A stretch of DNA of 64,000 nucleotides from Budorcas taxicolor (GCF_023091745.1 NC_068915.1:34774001-34838000), one strand, 5' to 3'; counted from the first letter of the stretch, positions 1 to 11,429 are shown. Numbers and translations: made by a program. The notes: generated by a model from the sequence alone, not told the origin.

Positions 1-167
1 GGAGAAGGGGACAGCAGAGGATGAGATGATTGGAAGGCATTACCAACTCAATGGACATGGGTTTGGGTAGACTCCAGCAGTTTGTGATGGATAGGGAGGC
101 CTGGCATGCTGCAGTTCATGGGGTCGCAAAGAATTGGACACAACTGAGTGACTGAACTGAACTGAAT
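1..167 (+). mobile_element. BovB LINE 3' end, cut by window edge
   Basis: This is the terminal part of a BovB (RTE) element. It carries the conserved block ending in GGGGTCGCAAAG and then the terminal ACTGA repeats near 151-167. The same block recurs at the 3' ends of the other BovB copies in this window. The left part lies outside the window, so length and truncation point are unknown. It encodes the degenerate C-terminal tail of the BovB polyprotein and is not functional. Confidence 0.9.
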
Positions 168-934
168 AGAAGAAAACACTAGGTACTTCAGGGTAACTCC
201 TTCTGTTGCCAGGAAGCCTTGGCAACACCATACATCCCCTAGTCTCCAAGCTAAGACTTTAAAGCAAGCATGGCAACACTTTCACAAGTTGGTTGTCCCT
301 TTTAATTTACTTAATACATAACTAGAAATAAATGTAGTTTATTAGATACTTCAACTTCATGTATCTTATATTTACTACTATGAATTTAATTCTTTCGTCC
401 ATTATAAGAAAAAGTATTATTTATTCAATAAAAGATCAAATTTAAATTTAAGTGACACTTGATATGTTTAAATGGAAAAATATGCAAACTTTAACCAGTG
501 TAAAGTTAAAAATAAATTACTTATAAAGTACAAACCTGTTTAAGCCCAAGAAATGTATATATGAAAATGTTCATATTTTGCACCATTGAAGCTTACAACT
601 ATAAAATAAGGGTTCCAAGAACAGTACATACATAATCGTAGTATTAAGAAAATAAAGCCTTCAGTCTACTTACTCACATCACCGAGAAAAGGTATCAAAG
701 TGAAACCTGAATGGTATATAGTTCAAACACAGAACCTCAGAAGACAGAAGTTATTCATTGAGGCATTACAGGATAAATCATTTTTTTAATATGCATAATT
801 TATTTCTGTTCTCTCAATATACTAATATCAATATATTCATTATAAATCACAATTTCTGAGGGATCTAACTTTGATCAGTTATCTAATTATCTAATAAAGT
901 TTACAAAACTTGAAAAACCAAATGAACAACTTAC
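168..934. other. AT-rich unique DNA, no supported feature
   Basis: No open frame or repeat is recognised here. If the minus-strand exon at 935-1055 is a terminal exon, this stretch would hold its 3' UTR. Several AATAAA-like signals occur on the minus strand (for example near 800 and 417), but in DNA this AT-rich they carry little weight. Confidence 0.5.
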
Positions 935-1055
935 TGTTTTGAAGGTTCACGCAATTTGAGTTCTTCTCTTTTCTTCATCTCTATGGGGGGTTCCACAGGA
1001 GTGAGAACTACAGCAGCACATGAAACCACAGAATGGTATGAATCCTCCCGGCAAA
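935..1055 (-). CDS. candidate host protein-coding exon, gene not recognised
   Basis: On the minus strand an AG at 1057-1056 is followed by 121 nt with one open frame of 39 complete codons, entered after two bases. The frame includes the hydrophilic, protein-like stretch TPVEPPIEMKKREELKLR. At the 3' border the sequence is ACA then GTAAGT, a strong splice donor (GT at 934-933). Read without splicing, the frame stops at CAG TAA just past the border, so the segment could be an internal exon or the last coding exon. The acceptor's pyrimidine tract is weak. I see no repeat similarity. I do not recognise the protein and name no gene. A 39-codon open frame is not rare by chance (roughly one in six or seven); the case rests on the frame, both borders and the amino-acid composition together. 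Confidence 0.5.
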
Positions 1056-1332
1056 CTGTTTTATTAGAAATAATAATCATAAATGTCATAATTATTTAAC
1101 TATTCTTTTAAATTTCAGTCAAATGAGATAATTCAACTAAAATATTATCATTAAATTATCTTTAATTATCACTTCCTAGTCTGTCTTTCCACTGACCTTA
1201 GTACTTTTTCTTTTCTTTCTTTAAGCTACACAGTGGAAAATGTGTTGCCTACACTTTATAATTCTTCCATTTATAAAAGCTTTTCATTGAAAAATAAGAA
1301 GTACACAAATTAAACACAGTTCATCTTCACAA

Positions 1333-1526
1333 GTGAGTGAGTGAGTGAGTGAAAGTCTGTCAGTTGTGTCTGACTCTTAGTGACCCCAAAGACTATACAG
1401 TCTATGGAATTCCCCAGGACAGAATACGGGAGTGGATAGCCTTTTCCTTCTCCAGGGGATCTTCCCAACCCAGGTCTCCTGCATTGCAGGTGGATTCTCT
1501 GCCAGCTGAGCCACAAGGGAAGCCCA
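1333..1526 (-). mobile_element. Bov-tA SINE
   Basis: Read on the minus strand, it starts at the GGGCTTCCCT head (1526 side), runs through the tRNA-Glu-derived region and the Bov-A body, and ends in a GTGA-rich tail (1333-1352). It is flanked by an imperfect 10-bp target-site duplication: ATCTTCACAA at 1323-1332 and ATCTCCACAA at 1527-1536. Confidence 0.92.
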
Positions 1527-1536
1527 ATCTCCACAA

Positions 1537-2607
1537 ATCACTACACAAATAAGAGATGCTAATCATGACCAGTGACACACATACTGCTTCTTTCAAAGCC
1601 TGTCATGGAGATGCAGGCTGATACTCAGTTTAAGCACAGAGGTCTAAGTGTATAGGTGCATTGCTTCCTTCTCTCCCAGTAATAAACCCAGGTGACATTT
1701 TATAAAAAATGGATAATCAAAGGAAGTCATTTGTCAATAGAAATCAAAGTGCAGCAAAGAAATAAAAACTGATAGCAGTGGAAATGATATTTGAGTTGAT
1801 TATAAATGAATGACCAATAATCACTGATCTCAGTACTCATTTCAAGAACCATGACTGGGACAATGATGTAGAAAGAAGCAAATACTAAAGATGACAGCAC
1901 ACATTAGTGAAAGAGAGGACAAAAATACAACTGGAGCATGCAAGTCAGCCAAATAGTGTAGAGCTGTGATCTCAAAGAAAAGAGATGTAAGAAATGATCC
2001 CAGTGTTCTTCAATTTTACCCTAAAAGTATCTGGTGAATTATTAATCTGCTTAGCACTGGAGTCTAAGATATAACACAGATGACCACTAAAAGCAAAGCT
2101 GAATCCGAAGCACTCTTGTGGCACTCAAGAGTCAAAGATTTCTGCCCAGCACGTGTCAAAGATGAGGAGCTCAGGTTTCCTCATCATCTCTCCAATACCA
2201 TCAAATTAATTCTTTAACTTAATTTTCTCTACTTATTCTTGGCATGAGCTTTGAGTCCAAAACAAATAAATTTATCACAGCTGGGAGAATAAAACTATAT
2301 TATGTTTTAAATTTTCACTGTTGCCTTAAACACTGCTAGTGATGAAACAGACTAAGGATGAAAATTACTGATTCATTCCTCTGAGATAACATTCACTTAT
2401 TCAACAAATACTTAGTAAAATAACTTGTATATTCCAAGAAATATGCTTAATGGTAGTATTTTCCTGTGGGCAAGAAAGAAATGTTCTCTCTTCTCCCAAG
2501 TTTTAAAAAAGTCTTAATTTCTTCTAGAGATATCTCTCAAGAATTAGAGCAATAAACTTCTGACCAGATGAAAACATTTACCTAGATCTCTAGGAGGGAA
2601 TACCAAG
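1537..2607. other. unique AT-rich DNA, nothing recognised
   Basis: No coding frame, RNA gene or clear repeat is seen. A segment near 2390-2420 (TTCAACAAATACTTAG) faintly recalls ancient MIR/L2 ends but is too diverged to call. Confidence 0.4.
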
Positions 2608-3102
2608 AAATGGGAATACCAGACCACCTGACCTGCCTTTGAGAAATCTGTATGCAGGTCAAGAAGCAACAGTTAGAACTGGATATGAAATAACAGACCA
2701 GTTCCAAATCGGGAAAGGAGTATGTCAAGGCTGTATATTGTCACCCTGCTTATTTAACTTACATGCAAAGTATATCATGAGAAATGCTGGACTGGATGAA
2801 AGACAATATGGAATCAAGATTGCTGGGAGAAATATCAATAACCTCAGATATGCAGATGAAAGTACCCTTATTGCAGAAAGCAAAGAGGAACTAAAGAGCC
2901 CCTTGATGAAAGCGAAAGAGGAGAGTGATAAGGTTGGCTTCAAACTCAACATCAGAAAACTAAGATCATGGCATCTGGTCCCATCACTTCATGGGAAATA
3001 GATGGGGAAACTGTGGAAACAGTGTCAGACTTTAAATTTTGGGCTCCAAAATCACTGCAGATGGTGACTGCAGCCATGAAATTAAAAGACGCTTACTCCT
3101 TG
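2608..3102 (+). mobile_element. BovB LINE internal fragment (reverse transcriptase C-terminal part)
   Basis: It matches the BovB interval from the GMGIPD block through the RT catalytic core to the LLLG block, and is collinear with 5788-6285 of the long copy downstream. An open frame at 2639-3001 covers most of it. The catalytic box normally YADD reads YADE (2849-2860), so a metal-binding Asp is changed to Glu. It stops abruptly at 3102, exactly where the inverted BovB 5' UTR begins, and does not resume after that element. Confidence 0.88.
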
Positions 3103-3622
3103 GAGTTAGACAAGGCTGTGGTCCTAGTGTGAGTAGATTGACTAATTTTCTGTGATTTAGGTTTCAGTGTGTCTGCCCTCTTGCAACACCTACCATCTTA
3201 CTTGGGTTTCTCTTACCTTGGACGTGGGGTATCTCTTCACAGCTGCTCCAGCAAAGCACAGCCGCTGCTCCCTACCTTGGACTAGGGGTATCTCCTTATC
3301 TGCGCCCCTCTCGACCTTGAACATGGAATAGCTCCTCTAGGCCCTCTGGCACCCCTGCAGCGACCGCTCCTTGGATGTGGGGCAGCTCCTGGCGGCCGCC
3401 ACCCCTGGCCTCGGGCAGGGGTAGCTCCTCTTGGCTGCTCCTGCACTGTCGCAGCCTGGCACTCTCGGACACCACCCCTGTCCTCAGAAGTGAGATAACT
3501 GCTTTAGGCTGCCGCCCCTGACCTCGGACGTGGGGTAGCTCCTCCTGGCCAGGCTCTGCACATCTTCGCGGACGCCCACGCTCTGCACGTCATCGCAGCT
3601 GCGCACAATGGCCCTAATGTAA
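3103..3622 (-). mobile_element. BovB 5' UTR in inverted orientation
   Basis: This GC-rich stretch lies in an AT-rich neighbourhood. It holds about seven diverged units built on CCTTGGACGTGGGGTAGCTCC (starting near 3216, 3275, 3313, 3371, 3409, 3482 and 3521). From what I know of bovine BovB, this GC-rich tandem-unit region is the element's 5' UTR, but here it reads antisense to the downstream coding part. Its outer edge repeats the first 30 bases of the sense segment as a perfect inverted repeat. This fits a 5' inversion by twin priming. Confidence 0.7.
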
Positions 3623-3652
3623 TCACACTAGGACCACAGCCTTGTCTAACTC
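3103..3652. repeat. 30-bp perfect inverted repeat with ~490-bp spacer
   Basis: Bases 3103-3132 (beginning GAGTTAGACAAGG) are the exact reverse complement of 3623-3652 (ending CCTTGTCTAACTC). The match breaks on both sides (3102/3653 and 3133/3622). The arms flank the inverted BovB 5' UTR. Confidence 0.95.
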
Positions 3653-6600
3653 AATGAAACTAAGCCATGCCATGTGGGGCCACCCAAGACGGGAGGGCAT
3701 GGTGGAGAGGTCTGACACAATGCGGTCCACTGGAGAAGGGAATGGCAAACCACTTCAGTATTCTTGCCTTGAGAACCCCATGAACGGTATGAAAAGGCAA
3801 AATGATAGGATACTGAAAGAGGAACTCCCCAGGTCAGTAGGTGCCCAATATGCTACTGGAGATCAGTGGAGAAATAACTCCAGAAAGAATGAAGGGATGG
3901 AGCCAAAGCAAAAACAGTACCCAGTTGTGGATGTGACTGGTGATAGAAGCAACGTCCAATGCTGTAAACAGCAATATTGCATAGGAACCTGGAATGTCAG
4001 TCCATGAATCAAGGCAAATTGGAAGTGGTCAAACAGGAGATGGCAAAAGTGAATGTCGACATTCTAGGAATCAGCGAACTAAAATGGACTGGAATGGGTG
4101 ACTTTAACTCAGATGACCATTATATCTACTATTGTGGGCAGGAATCCCTCAGAAGAAATGGAGTAGCCATCATAGTCAACAAAGGAGTCCAAAATGCAGT
4201 ACTTGGATGCAATCTCAAAAACGACAGAATGATCTCTGTTCGTTTCCAAGGCAAACCATTCAGTATCACGGTAATCCAAGTCTATGCCCCAACCAGTAAT
4301 GCTGAAGAAGCTGAAGATGAACGGTCCTATGAAGACCTACAAGACCTTTTGGAACTAACACCCCCAAAAGATGTCCTTTTCATTATAGCAGACTGGAATG
4401 CAAAAGTAGGAAGTCAAGAAACACCTGGAATAACAGGCAAATTTGGCCTTGGAATACAGAATGAAGTAGGGCAAAGACTAATATAGTTTTGCCAAGAAAA
4501 TGCACTGGTCATAGCAAACACCCTCTTCCAGCAACACAAGAGAAGACTCTACACATGGACATCACCAGATGGTCAACAATGAAATCAGATTGATTATATT
4601 CTTTGCAGCCAAAGATGGAGAAGCTCTATACAGTCCACAAAAATGAGACCAGGAGTTGAATGTGGCTCAGATCATGAACTCCTTATTACCAAATTCAGAC
4701 TTAAATTGAAGAAAGTAGGGAATACCACTAGACCATTCAGGTATGACCTAAATCAAACCCCTTATGATTATACAATGGAAGTGAGAAATAGATTTAAGAC
4801 ACAAGATCTGAAAGATAGTGCCTGATGAACTATGGAAAGAGGTTCGTGACACTGTATAGGAGACAGGGATCAAGACCATGCCCATGGAAAAGAAATGCAG
4901 AAAAGCAAAATGGCTGTCTGAGGAGGCCTTACAAATATCTGTGAAAAGAAGAGAAGTGAAAAGCAAAGGAGAAAAGGAAAGATATAAGCATCTGAATGCA
5001 GACTTCCAAAGAATAGCAAGAAGAGATAAGAAAGCCTTCCTCAGCGATCAATGCAAAGAAACAGAGGAAAACAACAGAATGGGAAAGACTAGAGATCTCT
5101 TCAAGAAAATTAGAGACACCAAGGGAACATTTCATGCAAAGATGGGCTCAATAAAGGAGTGACATGGTATGGACCTAACAGAAGCAGAACATATTAAGAA
5201 GAGCTGACAAGAATACACAGAAGAACTGTACAAAAAAGATATTCACGACCAAGATAATCACAATGGTGTGATCACTCACTTACAGCCAGACATCCTGGAA
5301 TGTGAAGTCAAGTGGGCCTTAGAAAGCATCACTACAAACAAAGTTAGTGGAAGTGATGGAATTCCAGTTGAGCTGTTTCAAATCCTGAAAGATGATGCTG
5401 TGAAAATACTACACTCAATATGCCAGCAAACTTGCAAAACTCAACAGCGGCAACAGGACTGGAAAAGGTCAGTTTTCATTCCAAACCCAAAGAAAGGCAA
5501 TGCCAAAGAATGCTCAACCTACCGCACAATTGCACTCATCTCACACGCTAGTAAAGTAATGCTCAAAATTCTCCAAGCCAGGCTTCAGCAATACATGAAC
5601 CATGAACTTCCAGATGTTCAAGCTGGTTTTAGAAAAGGCAGAGGAACCAGAGATCAAATTGCCAACATCTGCTGGATCATGGAAAAAGCAAGAGAGTTCC
5701 AGAAAAAACATCTATTTCTGCTTTATTGACTATGCCAAAGCCTTTGACTGTGTGGTTCACAATAAACTGTGGAAAATTCTGAAAGAGATGGGAATACCAG
5801 ACCAGCTGACCTGCCTCTTGAGAAACCTATATGCAGGTCAGGAAGCAACAGTTAGAACTGGACATGGAACAGCAGACTGGTTCCAGATAGGAAAAGGAGT
5901 ACGTCAAGGCTGTATATTGTCACCCTGCTTATTTAACTTATATGCAAAGTGAATCATGAGAAACGTTGGTCTGGAAGAAGCACAAGCTGGAATCAAGATT
6001 GCCGGGAGAAATATCAATATCATCAGATATGCAGATGACACCACCCTTATGGAAGAAAGTGAAGAGGAACTAAAAAACCTCTTGATGAATGTGAAAGAGG
6101 AGAGTGAAAAGTTGGCTTAAAGCTCAACATTCAGAAAACCAAGATCATGGCATCTGGTCTCATCACTTCATGGGAAATAGATGGGCAAACTGTGGAAACA
6201 GTGTCAGACTTTATTTTGGGGGGCTCCAAAATTACTTCAGATGGTGACTGCAGCTATGAAATTAAAAGACGCTTACTTCTTGGAAGAAAAGTTATGACCA
6301 ACCTAGATAGCATATTCAAAAGCAGAGACATTACTTTGCCAACAAAGGTCTGTGTAGTCAAGGCTATGGTTTTTCCAGTGGTCATGTATGGATGTGAGAG
6401 TTGGACTGTGAAGAAAGCTGAGCGCCAAAGAATTGATGCTTTTGAACTGTGGTGTTGGAGAAGACTCCTGAGCGTCCCTTGGACTGCAAGGAGATCCAAC
6501 CAGTCCATTCTAAAGGAGATAAGCCAGGGTGTTCTTTGGAAGGAATGATGCTAAAGCTGAAACTCCAGTACTTTGGCCACCTCATGCAAAGAGTTGACTC

Positions 6601-6812
6601 ATTGGAAAAGACTCTGATGCTGGGAGTGATTGGGGGCAGGAGGAGAAGGAGACGACAGAGGATGAGATGGCTGTATGGCATCACCCACTCGATGGACGTG
6701 AGTTTGAGTGAACTCCAGGAGCTGGTGATGGACAGGGAGGTCTGGCATGCTGCAATTCATGGGGTCGCAAAGAGTCAGACAGGACTGAGCAACTGAACTG
6801 AACTGAACTGAA
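3623..6812 (+). mobile_element. near-full-length BovB (RTE) LINE, inactive
   Basis: About 3.2 kb, collinear with a complete BovB from the end of the 5' UTR to the terminal ACTGA repeats at 6793-6812. It carries the apurinic-like endonuclease, the reverse transcriptase and the C-terminal tail. BovB copies itself by target-primed reverse transcription and its 3' end is thought to be used in trans by Bov-tA SINEs. No target-site duplication is visible at the outer borders, probably because the left border is a rearranged junction with another BovB piece and an inverted 5' UTR. Confidence 0.93.
3642..6796 (+). pseudogene. broken BovB endonuclease/reverse transcriptase ORF
   Basis: The coding region survives as six or more open pieces: 3642-4007, 3977-4486, 4643-4825, 4878-5162, 5268-5729, 5602-5952, 6147-6548 and 6449-6796. 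One-base changes near 4003, 4815, 5705, 6111 and 6525 shift the frame. In-frame stops occur at 4484-4486, near 4580, at 5160-5162 and 5950-5952. Endonuclease landmarks are visible: GTWNV, SELKWTG, VYAPTSN, an IADWNAKVG box (usually GDWN) and SDHELL. RT landmarks are FIDYAKAFDC, RQGCILSPCLFN and an intact YADD at 6028-6039. With this many lesions it cannot encode a working protein. Confidence 0.93.
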
Positions 6813-8652
6813 TTATTTTGTACTTTACAAAACAAGAAGGCACACTTTTCTTATAATGAGAAAAATTGCTTTTACACTACACCATTTAAAATTACTATAG
6901 GAGTTAAAATCTGGGGTCTTCGAGAGCAGGCAACTTCATTTTCCTCTATATAGTGTTTAGTGCTTTCCAAATTTCCTATGGTGATCTTTTCTTACTTTTA
7001 TAGACAGTAAAAATAAAACATATGTTAAAATATAGTCCTGAGAACAGAGTGGATGAACATGTGTGAAATACTGATATTGGCCTCATGTCAGTACAGCTTC
7101 TTGAAATTCCTTCAGGAAAACTCATTTTTCTAATTTAATGATTCTAAATTCAATCTCATTTTCTGAAGGCTTCCTCCTTCTTCCTTTCTCTTGCCTACAA
7201 AAATCACATTTTCAAAAGGCATTGTGACTAGACTAGTTGATTATTCTAAAATAGATAAAGGGATAATACTAATTTCATAAATTTCCCTCAAATTCATCTA
7301 TTTCCATACTTCCAGGGGCTTTTGATTTTAATCTAAGTGACTGAGGTACAGTGGCACGTTTAGCGACTGTCAAAGTTGTACGAACCTGAGCTTGAGGCAA
7401 GGATGATTTCTACACTTTTCAAATCTCATCAAGTATAAATGGTTCATCATTCAGATTTAACTCTATGATGGGAAAAACGGCTTAGAGAGAGCAGAGAATG
7501 AAAACAAACAGGAATTCTCAAATTTTAATTACTCACAATATTTAATTGTCCTTATAAAGCTAGCTCTCAAATCTATGAAATTTTGTTAACTTCTAAATTT
7601 TAAAAATGCAATTTTATGGAAAAGCAGGTAATTATTTAATAGTAATTTTAAAGGCATGAGTTAGTGTCAAGGTTCTGCATATTCAAGTAGGTTTCCAGCT
7701 GCTATTAATTGAAAAAAAAATCAATACATTTTTCACTATTGCTTCCAACCAAAGATGCAAATAATTATTTGAGGCACTAACTTACAAATTTATGTGCTAA
7801 ATTTGATCTTCTTTGAGAAGAATTGTTGTTGTAAATGTATTGCAGACAATTCCATCATAGGCTTCTGTTACTAGGAATGTCAGAGGAAGGCTGACTGAAA
7901 AATTAAAGGCCCTATTTCTTTCTGGATAGATAAAGCCTTTTCCCCAAGATTGGGATCACCCACCTGGGCATTCTGAGAAGGTCACACGTATAACTGCTAG
8001 AACTACATCCAGAGGAGGTAAGTTATCAGCAAACATCAGTTACTATGAAAAGAATGATTCAGACATGAGAAACTGATCATTGATTATGAGATTATAAAAA
8101 TAGGTTTTAAAGATGAATGAAAATGCGTAAGCATCATAAGAGTTACTTACTCTAAGTTTTTGTTGTAAGCACTAATCTCATTTATTTCTAGGTAGTTAAA
8201 ATATATGAACACCAAAAATGATTAAACCTACTGGACTTCAAAGTTCAAAATCAGTATAACTTGGGACAGAATAGAAATCATTTCTAGGTTTAAGATTGAA
8301 TAGTCTGATTTCACCATGTAACCTTTTATTACACCTCAAAGAATGTGTTATCATATGAAACGATTCTCCATTATTACAAAATGTTTCTTTCACACTCATA
8401 ATAAACTGAGATGCAAAACCTATACATTGATATTTTAAGTTGACTTTTCTCTCCAGTTTTATATATCAACACTGTTTGATTTAATTATTAAACTTCTTTG
8501 TTTGGACTTTTAATTTATAAAATCAATTTAAAGCACTAAAAAAGCAATAAATTCTAAAATGTTCACAAAAAAGGCCAAAGATTTATTAGGAGAGGCATCT
8601 TTCTTTTCCATGAAGGATTAAGACATTCAAATTACTAAGGATACCTAGAGTA
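6813..8652. other. unique DNA, no firm feature
   Basis: Mostly AT-rich. A segment at about 7279-7385 has several CpGs and a minus-strand open frame behind a CTCAG; it may be an old MIR or a fortuitous frame (see findings). Nothing else is supported. Confidence 0.4.
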
Positions 8653-8666
8653 TGGTTAACTCATAA

Positions 8667-8881
8667 AAAGAAAAGAAAATGAAGTTGCTCAGTCATGTCC
8701 AACTCTTTGTGACCCCTTGGACTGTAGCCTCCCAGGCTCCTCTGTCCATGGAATTTTCCAGTCAAGAGTAATAGAGTGGGTTGCCATTTCCTTCTCCAGG
8801 GGATCTTCCCAACTCAGGGATCAAACCTGGGTCTCCCGCATTGCAGGCAGACGCTTTACCATCTGAGACACCAGGGAAGCC
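8667..8881 (-). mobile_element. Bov-tA SINE
   Basis: Nearly complete copy with the tRNA-derived head at the high-coordinate end. It is bounded by a 14-bp target-site duplication with one mismatch: TGGTTAACTCATAA at 8653-8666 and TGGTTAACTTATAA at 8882-8895. Confidence 0.94.
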
Positions 8882-8895
8882 TGGTTAACTTATAA

Positions 8896-9337
8896 CTATC
8901 ACTTATAAGTACATTTGAAGTCACCATGCCAATTCATCAAAATAGTTTACTATCAATGATCAAATTGTAAGCTTAAAAGAAAAGAATTTGCTTTTTGTCC
9001 TGGAAGTGTTCACTTTTCTATTTTTCTCTCTTTTTTGTTGTTGTTTTTACTTTTCTTTATCTCTAATTGCAAAAAGAAACCATGTTTACTCTCCTCATTT
9101 TCATGCTGATTCTTCCATGTTCTAGAGAGCTTTAATGTCTTCAGAATAAAGTTTCCTCAAGAGTACTTTAAAACATAAAAAAAAAAAAAAAAGTTCAGGA
9201 TCCATGTATTTACCACAAAACAACCCACCAGTAAAGTTTAACTCACTGAAAGGCTAGTATTTATTTAACAAATGCTTAAAGAACATTATATGGTAGGCCT
9301 AGTTTTTGCATTTATGCTTATAGTATTTTCTTTTGCT
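8896..9337. other. unique DNA with a poly-A run
   Basis: No gene or element is recognised. A run of about 16 A occurs at 9177-9192 without an attached element that I can identify. Confidence 0.4.
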
Positions 9338-9770
9338 GTTGTTCACCAACTCTTCGCGACTTCTTGGATTGCAGCATGTCAGGCTCCTCTGTAGCCACTA
9401 TCTCCCAGAGTTTGCTCAAATTCATATCCATTGAGTCAGTGATGCTATCTAACCATATCATCCTCTACCACCTCCTTCTCCTTTTGCCTTCAATATTTCC
9501 CAGCATCAGGGTCTTTTCCAATGAGTTGGCTCTTCGCATCAGGCTGCCAAAATACTGGAGCTTCAACATCAGCATCAGTCCTTTCAGTGAATATTCAGGG
9601 TTGATTTCCTTTAGGATTGACCAGTTGGATCTCCCTGCAGTTCCAGGGAGGCCAGACTCTCAAGAGTCTTTTCCAGCACCACAATTCAAAAGCATCAATT
9701 CTTCAGCATTCAGCCTTATTTACGGTTTAACTTGCACATCTGTATACGACTACTGGAAAAACCAGAGTAC
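9338..9770 (-). mobile_element. BovB 3' end fragment
   Basis: Reverse-complement match to the last ~430 bp of BovB, lacking the terminal ACTGA repeats. An open frame of 146 codons crosses it on the opposite strand, but that is an antisense shadow. Divergence from the 3623-6812 copy is obvious by eye, so this is an older insertion. Confidence 0.85.
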
Positions 9771-9783
9771 TGTCTTTATCTCT

Positions 9784-10050
9784 CAGAAAAAGTCTATGCA
9801 GTAAGTACTATTATTGCCCCCATTTGTACACTGGTCAAGGTCACATGACTTGGAAGGAGCCACCAGGCTTCTCTGTCCAAGGGGTTTTCCAGGCAAGAGC
9901 TCTGGAGTGGTTTGCCATTTCCTTCTCCAGGGGATCTTCCCATCCCAGGGCTCGAACGCATGTCTCCCGCATTGTAGGCAGATGCTTTACAGTCTGAGCC
10001 ACCAGGGAAGATCCCAGAAGGAGCCACACCAGAATTCAATTAATTTGCCT
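9784..10050 (-). mobile_element. MIR SINE split by a younger SINE
   Basis: Before and after the Bov-tA at 9864-10016, the sequence resembles the MIR core on the minus strand: TACTATTATTGCCCCCATTT, then CAAGGTCACATGACTTGG on the left, and AGCCACACCAGAATTCAA on the right. The two halves join sensibly once the Bov-tA and one target-site copy are removed. Confidence 0.6.
9864..10016 (-). mobile_element. Bov-tA SINE (3' end missing)
   Basis: It carries the tRNA-derived part and half of the Bov-A body. It is flanked by an exact 11-bp duplication, GAAGGAGCCAC, at 9853-9863 and 10017-10027. It lies inside an older MIR. Confidence 0.9.
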
Positions 10051-11417
10051 CAGTCCCCATGATACTGACAATACTTCATGTTGATTCTCATTTAAATAAG
10101 ATGCATCAAGTGTTCTAAAGTAATAGAGTAAATTTAATGGTTGATATTTTTCCATTATGTTTATATTCAGCAATATTCTTATATCTGCAAAGATTTTAAG
10201 AGTAGTACTGCTGCTATCTTGTTCACTTCCTGTTACTTAGTTCTCACTATATAACTAATACATTATGCATATATAATACAGGAAGCCCTCAACAAATATT
10301 TGTCTAGTGAATGAAAGATTAAAGAAAAATGAAGTGAGCATTAAGAAAAGAAAAAAATACTAGCCAGGGGCAGAGTGCTAAAAAGAATCAAGCCATGAGA
10401 AAATAATATCCAGATGAGATATAAGAAATTAAGGAACAGAGACATATGTTACTGCCAATACCTCAAGGATCTTCTAAGCACCTCTAAAATATAATTAGTA
10501 TTTGATGCTGAAGTTAATGAAGATGTGCTACCAATTATTTAACAAAGAAGCAACATAATCAGCTTTACATTTTCCACAAACAGCCTAGGCAACATCTAAG
10601 TACAAGAAAAAGATAAGGTAAGACCACTGATGATGCTATTGAAATAAGTGAAGTGAGAAATGGTGACGACTTCCAGTCACTGGAAGCAGTACTGCAGTGG
10701 AAAGGAGGGGGAAAATTAAGGGTGCTGAGTATCCAGAAATTTTAACAATTCTATTTTAAACACATAATTACAGTTTATATTTACTTGATCCTTTATTCAA
10801 ACTAAACACAATTTTCAGTATATTACCAAAAAAGATACAGTGAAGTACGGATGAATGAAAAAAAAAAAAAAAAAAGGATTGGGGAAAGCAAGTAGAGACT
10901 TCCAATTTATTTAGAGGGAACTTGATAATTAAAATTTTAAAATACATTGTACAATCATATTGTGTAAGGACAATATCATCTTGGAATATTGTTAAAAATG
11001 TAAAAGAATTGCATAGAAACTATTTAAATTCTCAAATACAAAGTGATTATGGAAAAAATATATATATAAGTAGACATGAAAATAACTATATCCTAGAAAC
11101 TGGACCAAACTATAAAATGCAAAAAGTGACTTTAAATTTAATAATGCTTATCGCACATTATCTGAATTCTGATACATTTGCTGTTGTGTACAATACCAAC
11201 CATTCATCCTGTGACATGTTTGGACAGTTATCAGGTTTGTTTTAAAATTTCATTCCTTGAAATTTCATGTTTTTTAATCAGTTTACTCTCAATTTATTTC
11301 TTGCTTCAGCATTTGAAGAGTTATTTTCACATATCTTTACATCATGCAAATATTATCTGGAATAAAATGCAAACCTCAAGAGTGACAGAGGAAAATAGAA
11401 CAATGCAAAATTATGAA
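10051..11417. other. unique AT-rich DNA with an 18-nt poly-A run
   Basis: No coding feature is supported. A pure A run lies at 10858-10875. The 107-codon open frame at 10922-11245 shows no domain, no biased composition beyond local AT-richness and no context, so I do not call it a gene. Confidence 0.4.
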
Positions 11418-11429
11418 TTCAATTTGTAA

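Noticed and set aside
1333..1526. Active tRNA gene
   Set aside because: The tRNA-Glu-like heads of the Bov-tA copies have lost tRNA folding potential and sit in SINE bodies with target-site duplications.
9364..9804. 146-codon plus-strand open frame
   Set aside because: It is the antisense strand of a BovB 3' end, which routinely gives open antisense frames; the similar frames at 14604-15101 and 59508-60063 have the same origin.
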